Part shown: one piece after another, positions 18,436-26,075 of the stretch
Position numbering within the stretch: position 1 is the first letter of the stretch
Layout: each line of letters opens with the position of its first letter
DNA from: Clostridium estertheticum
GTDB taxonomy: Bacteria; Bacillota; Clostridia; Clostridiales; Clostridiaceae
Assembly: GCF_011065935.2 (NCBI RefSeq)
Contig: NZ_JAAMNH020000001.1
Span: 2,315,001-2,379,000, forward strand
Direction: 5' to 3'
DNA: 64,000 bases
Made by a program: the position numbers and the translations under genes
Notes under the pieces: model-generated
Told to the model about the DNA's origin: nothing
The model's database searches: none
What the model saw: the letters and a program-made list of their open reading frames with translations, nothing else

Positions 18436-18460
18436 TTGGTGCATAAAAATTATGCACCAA
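18436..18460. promoter_or_regulatory. Palindrome between hutH and hutI, second operator-like site or attenuator
   Basis: TTGGTGCATAA-AAA-TTATGCACCAA forms perfect 11-bp arms. Its core TGCATAA-N3-TTATGCA is the same as at 14964-14980. A T-run (GTTTTT) begins 2 nt after it, so it could also act as a weak terminator that lowers hutI-ftcD expression relative to hutH. Confidence 0.6.
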
Positions 18461-18524
18461 TGTTTTTAACGACATTTCAGCATGGCAGATGATGATTTAA
18501 TGAATAAAATAGGGAGAGATAAAT

Positions 18525-19790
18525 TTGAAAGGGATTACGAAAAAAATAAGGGCTGATTTATTAATTGAAAATTGCACACAGCTTTTAACATGTAGAAAAG
18601 ACGCTGGAGATTTAATTGGGCTTATAGAAAATGGCTATCTTGCAATTGCAGGAGAAAAAATTATTTCTGTAGGTACGAAAGAAGAAGTAATGGCTTTAGT
18701 TGATATAAATGGAGCTGAAATTATAGATGGGAGAGGCAAGAGTGTTGCTCCAGGTTTTGTAGACGCCCATACACATCTTATATTTGGAGGATCTCGAGTT
18801 AAGGAATACGCGGCAAGAATGATAACGGATGATATTGAAACGCTGGAGAGAATGGGAATTAAGACGGGAATAATGGCCACTGTTGAAATGACTAGAAATT
18901 CATCTGAAGAGGCATTGTTTTTTGCTGCATCAAATAGAATAAAACGTATGCTTCATAGTGGTACAACAACGGTTGAAAGTAAAAGTGGATATGGATTATC
19001 TACCCCATCTGAGATTAAAATATTAGAAATAAATAAAAGATTAGATAAAGACCTTCCAATGGATGTAGTATCCACGTTTTTAGGTGCACATGGTTGGCCG
19101 AAAGATATTTCAAAGGAAAGATATATGGATATGCTGGTTATGGATATGATTCCTTATGTTGCAGAGGAAGGACTTGCACGGTTTTGTGATATATGGTGTG
19201 ATGAGGGTCATTTTACTGCGGCAGAATCTGAAAAAATTTTGAAAGCCGCGAAAAGTTTTGGTCTACAGCCTAAAATTCATACAGATGCTTACTCTTATAT
19301 TGGAGGTTCTGATTTAGCTGCAGAAATGAAAATGGTTTCGGCAGACCATTTAAATTATACTCCCAAAAACGTAATTCGAAAATTGGCAGAGCAAGGAGTA
19401 CCAGGAGTTTTATTACCAGCAATAGATTTTGCAGTAAAGCATCCAAAGCCCTTTGAAGTACGTCCTATGTTAGATGAGAATCTAACCATTGCATTGGCAA
19501 CAAATTGTTGCCCTGGATGTTATGTTGAATCCATGCAATTTGTTATGGCTTTAGCATGTAGAGAACATAGAATGAAGGCACAGGAAGCAATACGGGCAGC
19601 AACTCTGGGCGGTGCTACTGCACTTGGACTGGAAGGTGATAGAGGTTCTTTAGAGGTGAATAAGCTCGCAGACATTCAAATCTGGGACGCATCTCAATTT
19701 GAAGAGGTTATCTATCATATTGGAGGAAATATAGTTGAAAAGGTAATAAAGAGAGGAAAGGTCGCCTTCGATAATAAAATGGATTTTTAG
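18525..19790 (+). CDS. hutI: Imidazolonepropionase
   Basis: 421 aa with TTG start, 6 bp after AGGGAGAG. The amidohydrolase metal motif AHTHLIF (in GFVDAHTHLIFGGSR) is near residue 82. IHTDAY near 250, a second metal His in MVSADHL, and the C-terminal KLADIQIWD typical of amidohydrolases are all present. It hydrolyses 4-imidazolone-5-propionate to N-formiminoglutamate. It is separated from hutH by 107 bp containing the palindrome. Confidence 0.95.
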   Translation: MKGITKKIRADLLIENCTQLLTCRKDAGDLIGLIENGYLAIAGEKIISVGTKEEVMALVDINGAEIIDGRGKSVAPGFVDAHTHLIFGGSRVKEYAARMITDDIETLERMGIKTGIMATVEMTRNSSEEALFFAASNRIKRMLHSGTTTVESKSGYGLSTPSEIKILEINKRLDKDLPMDVVSTFLGAHGWPKDISKERYMDMLVMDMIPYVAEEGLARFCDIWCDEGHFTAAESEKILKAAKSFGLQPKIHTDAYSYIGGSDLAAEMKMVSADHLNYTPKNVIRKLAEQGVPGVLLPAIDFAVKHPKPFEVRPMLDENLTIALATNCCPGCYVESMQFVMALACREHRMKAQEAIRAATLGGATALGLEGDRGSLEVNKLADIQIWDASQFEEVIYHIGGNIVEKVIKRGKVAFDNKMDF

Positions 19791-19817
19791 AATTATTTTT
19801 AGAAAGGAAGAAGTAAA

Positions 19818-20381
19818 ATGAATAATTTTGAAGTTTTTAATAAAATAATGGATTCAAAAGATTTTACTATTGGTGGAGGTTCCGCATCTGCATTGGCAGG
19901 AGCAATGGCGGCTGGCCTTGCGGGTATGGTAGCAAGACTATCAACCAATAAAGAATGGGGACTTTTAGCAGAGGAATATGAAATAATGGCAGAGGAAGCA
20001 GATCGAACTTGCCAGGAATTACTGCTTGGTGCAGAAAAAGATGCACAGGCATATATGTTGATAAAAAAAGCATATTCATTGCCAAAGGAAACTGAAGAGC
20101 AAAAGGCAATTAGAAGGGAAGAAATTCAAAATGCAGGAATTCAAGCAGCAACTGTTCCACTGCAAAATGCAATATTGTGTAAAAAAATATATGGATTAAC
20201 TTTATTATTAAAAGGGAAATCAAATTCTAATGCATCATCAGATTTAGCAGAGGCTGAATTATTGAGCCATGCTGGTCTTATTGGATGTACACTAAATATT
20301 GAAGCTAACCTTCCTCTTATTAAGGATGAAAATATAAAAAAGGAGTTTGAAAGACAAGCTTTAGAATTAAAAAGGATTTAG
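19818..20381 (+). CDS. fchA: Formimidoyltetrahydrofolate cyclodeaminase
   Basis: 187 aa of the FTCD_C family, somewhat short. The glycine-rich segment TIGGGSASALAGAMAAGLAG at residues 17-36 is the family hallmark. It releases ammonia from 5-formimino-THF to give 5,10-methenyl-THF, so the formimino carbon of histidine enters the folate pool. It starts 27 bp after hutI with AGAAAGGAAG and is followed 34 bp later by ftcD, so the two half-reactions of the animal bifunctional enzyme are on separate genes here. Confidence 0.92.
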   Translation: MNNFEVFNKIMDSKDFTIGGGSASALAGAMAAGLAGMVARLSTNKEWGLLAEEYEIMAEEADRTCQELLLGAEKDAQAYMLIKKAYSLPKETEEQKAIRREEIQNAGIQAATVPLQNAILCKKIYGLTLLLKGKSNSNASSDLAEAELLSHAGLIGCTLNIEANLPLIKDENIKKEFERQALELKRI

Positions 20382-20415
20382 AGCGATAATATGAGAAAAT
20401 GGAGATGAAATTTAT

Positions 20416-21309
20416 ATGAAAATATTGTTATGTGAAGCAAATATTAGTGAAGGCAGAAATGAAGAGATTATTTGTAGCGTTAAAGATGTACTTTTACAGA
20501 ATGATGATGTTAAAATGATTGATTTTAATTCCGATAAGGACCATAACCGGTCGGTTTTTACTTATATAGGTGAACCTGAGATGGTTTTAGAGGCGACAAA
20601 GAGGCTTGTGGATAAAGCTTTAGAATTAATAGATATGACAAAACATCATGGAAGTCATCCAAGAATGGGTGCGGTAGATGTAGTTCCTTTTGTTCCAGTT
20701 AAAGGAATAGAAATTCAAGAGGCAGTTGAAATTTCAAAGAGATTTGGGAGATATATCGGAAGTAAGGGTGTTCCAGTTTATTATTATGAGAATGCAGCAA
20801 CCAGCTCAGATAGAACAAGTCTTGTTAATATAAGAAGAGGGGAATATGAAGGATTAGCAGAAAAGATGAAAAAGCCTGAATGGATACCGGATGAAGGTCC
20901 AGTAGAATTTATACCCAAAAGTGGAGCACTTGTTACAGGGGTTAGATTTCCGCTTGTGGCATTTAATGTGAATTTACGAACCAATGATATTGAAATTGCA
21001 AATCGTATTGCTAAAGCAGTTAGAAATATAAGTGGAGGCTTTAGATATGTTAGAGCAATTGGTCTTCATATAGCAGAAAAAGATATGGTTCAGGTTTCAA
21101 TGAATCTTATAAATTATACTAAGACTCCTATTCCAAGAGTCATGGAAACAGTACGCTCCGAAGCGGCACGTTATGGAGTAATGATTGCAAGTGCTGAACT
21201 TGTAGGCCCTGTCCCAATTGAAGCCCTTGAAGAAGTTGTAAGGCATTGTTTGCAGGTTCATGATTTTTCAATAAAACAAATCATTGAGACGAATTTGCTT
21301 CCGGAATAA
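20416..21309 (+). CDS. ftcD: Glutamate formimidoyltransferase
   Basis: 297 aa, the usual length for the stand-alone formiminotransferase. The N-terminal CEANISEGRNEE and HHGSHPRMGAVDVVPFVPV (active-site His and folate-site region) are conserved. It moves the formimino group from formiminoglutamate to THF, releasing glutamate. It is the last gene of the hut operon, and no clear terminator is seen in the following 100 bp. The five genes give the complete histidine-to-glutamate route without formamide release. Confidence 0.95.
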   Translation: MKILLCEANISEGRNEEIICSVKDVLLQNDDVKMIDFNSDKDHNRSVFTYIGEPEMVLEATKRLVDKALELIDMTKHHGSHPRMGAVDVVPFVPVKGIEIQEAVEISKRFGRYIGSKGVPVYYYENAATSSDRTSLVNIRRGEYEGLAEKMKKPEWIPDEGPVEFIPKSGALVTGVRFPLVAFNVNLRTNDIEIANRIAKAVRNISGGFRYVRAIGLHIAEKDMVQVSMNLINYTKTPIPRVMETVRSEAARYGVMIASAELVGPVPIEALEEVVRHCLQVHDFSIKQIIETNLLPE

Positions 21310-21624
21310 CATCCAATTTTTTTACAATCACTGTTAACAAATGGTGTATACAATTTGTTTTGCTATAAAAAGTAGTGCCTACGGGGTACTGGTATTTGAC
21401 AGAGTGTAGCGATGAATTGGTTAAGGAGGCGGTTAAATAAATATCCATTGCCAAAAGCGAAAGTGTATATTTGTATATTTGATTTAGGCGTAGGAAATAG
21501 CTATATACTCCTTTCTCTCATAACCACGGAAAGTGGAGCAGGAGTTCTAAGAGGCTATTGTGCAGGCTTTGATGGAAAAGATAGAGTTTCTATTCTTTTA
21601 AATAATAGGCTCTGTTTTAAATAA

Positions 21625-21855
21625 GTGTTGATATGTGATGGTTTTCTGAAAATAGGTTATATGCAATTTGCTATAGATATGGAATTAGAACATAAGAGAA
21701 TTAAAAGAGGTAGACATAAAGAGGATATTTACCATATTCAACACATTAATAGCCTTCATTCTAATTTAAAAAGATGGATGAGTAGGTTTAATGGTGTTGC
21801 AACTAAATATCTAAGCAACTACCTTTTACATAATTACTGGAATTATGATACATAA
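21625..21855 (+). pseudogene. IS1595-family transposase, C-terminal remnant
   Basis: The last ~70 codons read HIQHINSLHSNLKRWM and FNGVATKYLSNYL, matching the ISXO2-like transposase domain of IS1595 elements (the H-S-x-L-K-x-W-M stretch and the GVATKYL tail). The zinc ribbon and most of the catalytic domain are deleted, and the fragment begins only tens of bases inside the left terminal repeat. Confidence 0.85.
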
Positions 21856-21934
21856 ATTGTGTATAATACGAATATATGGTATTAAACAATCGTATTAAAT
21901 TGTAAGCCGTAAATTGGAATATATAGGAGGTACA

Positions 21935-22213
21935 ATGGGAAAAGTGAGAGGTAAATGGAGTCAAAAACAAACAGATGAGAAAGTGCTGTCTGTAATTAGC
22001 AGTATTTGTTCTATAAGCATAATAATATTTGTATGTACGCAGATTTTAGGTATTTGGAAAACTGAAGCAGATGTAATTGTGCCATTGTTGGGTGTGTCAA
22101 TGTTAATTCAAGCCATTCAGAATTGGAAGAAGAATAAAGAAGTTGCTAAAGGTAGTTTATGTGCAGTGATACTTGCTTTGGTGTTTTCAATTTTTCAATT
22201 TGTAATAAGATAA
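21935..22213 (+). CDS. Small membrane protein carried inside the mini-element (DUF3953-like)
   Basis: 92 aa from ATG 21935, which follows ATAGGAGG at good spacing; an ATG at 21914 precedes that site and is not used. Three hydrophobic segments (around VISSICSISIIIFVC, VIVPLLGVSMLIQAI and AVILALVFSIFQFVI) with a central NWKKNKE loop resemble DUF3953 membrane proteins. Its function is unknown. It lies wholly between the element's inverted repeats with its own terminator, so it is a passenger gene. Confidence 0.6.
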   Translation: MGKVRGKWSQKQTDEKVLSVISSICSISIIIFVCTQILGIWKTEADVIVPLLGVSMLIQAIQNWKKNKEVAKGSLCAVILALVFSIFQFVIR

Positions 22214-22270
22214 AATCAAATTTGTAGAATGGATTGGATTAGCAATTTTAAACTATTACGATTTAGAAGT

Positions 22271-22300
22271 AAAGTGGACACGTTGATTTGTCCACTTTTA
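22271..22300 (+). terminator. Terminator of the passenger gene
   Basis: AAAGTGGACA (22271-22280) pairs with TGTCCACTTT (22289-22298) around 8 nt and runs into T's. It lies inside the mini-element, just before the right terminal repeat. Confidence 0.7.
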
Positions 22301-22592
22301 TACGTTCCATTATCAACATTAGTTTAAAACAGAGCCAAATAATAAGTCTATTAGTAGAATAGCTTCCACAGAATTCAAATGGAAATATGAAAAAGAATAT
22401 GCCTTAGAGCTTAAGTTGCAGGGAAATGAAATAGCTCTTTCCATAGATAATGTAAGCATACTAAAGGTAAAAGATGAAACTTTAAGCTATGGTATGGTAG
22501 GCTATGCAAAATATTCCATGGGAGCAACCCTCTTTGGAAATCTAACCATTGAGGAATTATAAATAAATAAAGATAGGGAGGAGATTTTAATA

Positions 22593-23579
22593 TTGTTAAG
22601 TAGAAATGATTTAATAAATAATAGAGACCTTGCCTATGATAAAGCCTTAGGTGCTATGGCTGGTCTTGCCATAGGAGATTCTTTTGGAGATGCATCAAGA
22701 AAGCAAGATAATCAATTAAGATATGGTATCACCACAGATTTTAATAAAGAAGCCTCCTGGAGTACTGATGATACTGAATTTGCGTTGCTTACTGCAAAAA
22801 TATTAATAGAATGTGAAGGAAGTCTATCAAGTGAGGTCGTAGTTAAAGGCTGGATGGAAAATGTAGCCTCGCAAAATGATTTTCCAAGAGGAGGAGCCAG
22901 CGAAATAGAAGCAGCGAGAAACCTTAAGAAAGGCATTTTGCCCCCTTATTCTGGGGAATATAATTCATATTATAACAGCGATGGAGCAGCTATGAGAATT
23001 GCACCTATAGGAATTATATGTGCTGGTGATTCAGAAAGGGCAGTAATACTTGCCAACATAGACGCCTGCTTAAGTCACTTTAGAGAAGGTATATGGGGAG
23101 CACAAGCTGTAGCAGTTGCCGTTTCTGTTGCCATGGTGGATGGAACCATAGATCAAATAATTGAAGCTGCCTTAAAGTCAATTCCAGAGGATTCATGGCT
23201 TTATTATTCCATGAAAAAGGCATTAGAAATTGTAGATAATGCCAAGGGTGAATTCATGGATGCTTGGTTGCCTTTACATGATGAACTTTGGACTAGTTAC
23301 AAGGCGTCAGTTCCAGAAGCAGTAGCAGCGGCTTTTGGAGTGCTTAAGCTTGTAAATAAAAATTTCAGAACTGGGGTGGTAGCTGCTGGTAACTTTGGTA
23401 GAGATGCAGATACCATTGGAGCCATTGTAGGAGCTATTTTAGGCGCCAAATACGGAGCTTCACAAATGCCTGAAAAGTGGATTGAAAAAACAAGGTATCC
23501 TTCCGGAACCTGCCTTGCTTTTACTAATGGGTTAGACATAAAAGAAGTTGCTCAAAAGCTCAGTGATTTGATAAAATAA
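22593..23579 (+). CDS. ADP-ribosylglycohydrolase-family protein
   Basis: 328 aa with TTG start 9 bp after GGGAGGAG. All main family motifs are visible: GLAIGDSFGD near residue 26, STDDTEFALL (metal-binding T-D-D) near 62, DGAAMRIAPIG near 131 and FGRDADTIGAIVGAILGA (second metal site) near 270. Such enzymes remove ADP-ribose from proteins or small molecules using two Mg2+ ions. The natural substrate is unknown. The relic of a C-terminal jelly-roll domain directly upstream suggests this gene arose by, or survived from, a tandem duplication. Confidence 0.88.
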   Translation: MLSRNDLINNRDLAYDKALGAMAGLAIGDSFGDASRKQDNQLRYGITTDFNKEASWSTDDTEFALLTAKILIECEGSLSSEVVVKGWMENVASQNDFPRGGASEIEAARNLKKGILPPYSGEYNSYYNSDGAAMRIAPIGIICAGDSERAVILANIDACLSHFREGIWGAQAVAVAVSVAMVDGTIDQIIEAALKSIPEDSWLYYSMKKALEIVDNAKGEFMDAWLPLHDELWTSYKASVPEAVAAAFGVLKLVNKNFRTGVVAAGNFGRDADTIGAIVGAILGAKYGASQMPEKWIEKTRYPSGTCLAFTNGLDIKEVAQKLSDLIK

Positions 23580-23616
23580 AGTTTAAAAAAAAGGAGAAGT
23601 CTCCATTAGAGATTTC

Positions 23617-24335
23617 TCATTTTTGAATCCTATTGTGAACCCTGCCTTGTAGCATAAGAATATTAGCTCTGAGACTTTCCAAAGTTACATTTTTAATATC
23701 TTTTCCATCTATTAATATTCTGCCAAAGGTAGGATCATAAAACCTTGGTATGAGCTGGGTTAAAGTAGTTTTCCCAACTCCTGTTGGACCTACTAAAGCA
23801 ACCATCTGACCGGACTTACAAGTGAATTCAATATTCTTTAGAACCGCAGAATCTTTCTCATATTTAAAGTCTACGGCTTCAAAGGTAATGCTACCTTTTA
23901 CCTTTGTAAGCTCCTCTGCATCAGGGCTATTCTTAATTTCTGAAGGGGTATCTAAAATCATCATTACACGTTCTGCACCTGCAAATGCCTGCTGCACATC
24001 TTCTAAAAGCCTAGCAATACCTGAAATTGGTGTATAAAAAAAGATAAATAGAGCAAAAATGCAACGATATCTGATAGGCTCAGCTGACCATGAAGAGCCA
24101 TCATTCCTCCTGTTCCAACTACAATTATTGTACCAATGGAGGATAGGAACTCTACAGACGGGTGGAATACTGCACTTAAATTTAGTGCATGAAGCATTGA
24201 TTTTGTAAAGACGATGGCTTGCCTGGTGATCTGTTTTGCTTCATACTCTTCTTGTACAAAGGCTTGAATTTCTTGGATACCAGAGAAGTTGTCTTGAAGC
24301 TTGGAATTTAAATCTCCTAGTGCATTTTGGGATAT
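23617..24335 (-). pseudogene. ABC transporter (fused permease-ATPase) relic
   Basis: Read on the minus strand, the remnant begins near 24335 with the cytoplasmic-loop sequence NALGDLNSKLQDNFSGIQEI and continues through two membrane segments. It shifts frame near 24000 and continues with the ATPase start, including Walker A GPTGVGKTT. It stops at 23617, before the signature motif and Walker B. Both ends are missing and the frame is broken, so no working exporter is made. Confidence 0.85.
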
Positions 24336-25542
24336 TTTGAAATTGGGACGTACCTTTGTAGCAAAAAACTATCCTGAAAATAAAATAAAGGGTATTAATA
24401 ATATAGATTTAGAAATTGAAAATAAAGCAAAAGAAATGTTTAATAAAGTAAAGAGAGGTAAGTTTACACAGGATTTAAGAGAATTATTAGAATGTAATAC
24501 CAAAACTGAATTATTCAAAATAGCATCTATACTAAATACTACGAAGGTATCTAAGCTTAATAAAGGGCAACTAGTAGAAAGACTTTTAGATGTATATGAA
24601 GAGAAAATAACTGAGGCTCTATATTTAATTGATAGTGAAAGGTTTGAATTTTTAAAAAATATAGCTGATAAACAGGGATATATATCCTTTGAAGATCATA
24701 ATTTCACATCAAATCCAGAATATTATTTAGAATATGGATTTGTATTTGCAGCTATGGGAGAAGATGGTATATATTTAATTATGCCAAATGAAACAATAAA
24801 TGCTATAAAATCCTTAGATAATGATGAGTATAAAAAAATATTAGCTAAAAATACAGAACTAGTAAAGCTATTCTGGGGAATGACCTATAACTATGGCGTA
24901 GTGTTTATAAATGATTTTATAAGAATGCTTAACAATTATGTTGACTATTCTTTGGATGAAACTGATCTTAACGGAATAATTGCAAGTGGTGAAGATTATT
25001 ATGGGGAGTATATAGTACAAGGAAATATAGCTAGCAGTATAATGGCGCCACTAGAAGATATTGTCCATATTATTAATACAAGAGAGAATATTTCAAGTGG
25101 CAGGGATTTCTGTATTATAAAAAAGGATGAGCTACTTGAAGCTGCCAATGTAGAATATTTAATTGTAAATAAAATAAGTATGAGATTAAAAAAGTATTTA
25201 AAGAATAATTGGAAAATAGAAGATACAGAGATTGAAATGATTATAATTAATTTATATTCTGATATTCAAGAAAATGAAAAAGAAGAGGTAATAGAAAATA
25301 TCATAGTTGCATTGGGAGAAGCAAGTGGAAATGATCTTCAAAAATTATTAGTAGAAATAAATAGTTTTATAAATAACACTAGACTTTGGAGATTAAAAGG
25401 ATATACTTTAAACGAATTAAGTTCAGAATATAAAAATAATAATAATTCTACTCCTAAGATAGGAAGAAATGACACTTGTATATGTGGAAGTGGTAAAAAA
25501 TATAAAAAGTGTTGTGGATCTAAGGTTATTCAGCTGTTTTAG
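24301..25542 (+). CDS. SEC-C motif protein, N-terminus doubtful
   Basis: The coding frame runs 413 codons and ends with GRNDTCICGSGKKYKKCCG, the zinc-binding SEC-C motif. Residues about 50-95 (LLECNTKTELFKIASILN... KLNKGQLVERLL) resemble a Rho-N/SAP-like helical domain. The first ~12 codons overlap the antisense end of the ABC relic and no ribosome-binding site is seen there, so the true start is either lost or downstream (for example TTG near 24343). The gene may have been fused to foreign DNA by the event that truncated the transporter. The function of this protein type is not established. Confidence 0.6.
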   Translation: MEFKSPSAFWDILKLGRTFVAKNYPENKIKGINNIDLEIENKAKEMFNKVKRGKFTQDLRELLECNTKTELFKIASILNTTKVSKLNKGQLVERLLDVYEEKITEALYLIDSERFEFLKNIADKQGYISFEDHNFTSNPEYYLEYGFVFAAMGEDGIYLIMPNETINAIKSLDNDEYKKILAKNTELVKLFWGMTYNYGVVFINDFIRMLNNYVDYSLDETDLNGIIASGEDYYGEYIVQGNIASSIMAPLEDIVHIINTRENISSGRDFCIIKKDELLEAANVEYLIVNKISMRLKKYLKNNWKIEDTEIEMIIINLYSDIQENEKEEVIENIIVALGEASGNDLQKLLVEINSFINNTRLWRLKGYTLNELSSEYKNNNNSTPKIGRNDTCICGSGKKYKKCCGSKVIQLF

Positions 25543-25665
25543 CAAACTGAAATTCCCCACTACGTTACCAACTTATAGCAAGAGGTAGCAAGATTAGTCG
25601 TTACTCCTTCGCCAATACCCTTGGTAAGTTGAGTTAATAATTATTTATTTTTACTAATATTACCC

Positions 25666-25708
25666 CCCCCCGTGCTTCTGATAAATTAGAGATACGGGGG
25701 GCTTTTTT
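25666..25708 (+). terminator. Strong GC terminator after the SEC-C gene
   Basis: CCCCCCGT (25666-25673) pairs with ACGGGGGG (25694-25701) and six T follow. The loop (GCTTCTGATAAATTAGAGAT) resembles that of the terminator at 40772, so the two may be copies. Confidence 0.8.
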
Positions 25709-25914
25709 CAAAGCACTAATAACCTTAAATTGTTTAACAAAATTCATTATAGATTTATAAAATTATTTTCATTTTGAGTGTTTTATGGTATATTGTTCAT
25801 ATCAGTAATTTCTCCTAATTATGATAATATTTTGTATTTATCGTTACTTACATTATATCATCTTTAAGAGGAATTTACCATAATAAATTATTGAAAAACC
25901 TTGTGTTTTCAATG

Positions 25915-26051
25915 GGTTAAGCAACATTAGAACTCGGATGTCAGGAAGGGCATGTATCAGTATCTGTTGAAGATATTACACAGTAGGACTGGCAAAAATA
26001 AGTGGCAGAACAAATAAAATCAGAAGGTATGATTATTGATCCGAATTTTTA
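25915..26051 (+). pseudogene. Possible tautomerase-family relic
   Basis: In the otherwise gene-free 25709-26075 stretch one frame reads LELGCQEGHVSVSVEDIT, stop, DWQK, stop, VAEQIKSEGMIIDPNF. The pattern of a V-S-V-S-V-E-D strand followed by D-W resembles the middle of 4-oxalocrotonate tautomerase-like proteins. Two in-frame stops and no start make it a relic at best. Confidence 0.3.
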
Positions 26052-26075
26052 AGGGCATATAAGGAGGAAGAAAAA

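Larger units (their letters stand above)
21608..22336 (+). mobile_element. IS1595-type mini-element (mobile insertion cassette) with passenger gene
   Basis: The ends are inverted repeats: GGCTCTGTTTTAAA at 21608 and its complement ending at 22336, with further matching bases (TGTTGATA) inside. An exact 8-bp direct repeat AAATAATA flanks it (21600-21607 and 22337-22344), the duplication size expected of the IS1595 family. The 729 bp hold only the C-terminal end of a transposase and a small membrane-protein gene with its own terminator. It cannot move itself but could be moved by a full-length relative. Confidence 0.85.
21412..22561 (+). pseudogene. Jelly-roll domain relic of an ADP-ribosylglycohydrolase-type protein, split by an IS1595-type insertion
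   Basis: The codons before the insertion (ending RVSILLNN at 21607) and after it (22345 on: KSISRIASTEFKWKYEKEYA...) join in frame when the element and one copy of the 8-bp duplication are removed. The joined sequence ends GATLFGNLTIEEL at a stop at 22559-22561. The beta-rich pattern resembles the C-terminal concanavalin/LamG-like domain found after some ADP-ribosylglycohydrolase domains, and an intact gene of that family follows at 22593. The first part of the gene (21412-21480) is already degenerate, so decay began before or with the insertion. The domain assignment is tentative. Confidence 0.6.

Noticed and set aside
18484..18499. Possible second sigma-54 promoter TGGCAG...GATTT before hutI
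   Set aside because: The -12 GC is missing at the required 10-bp distance from the GG.
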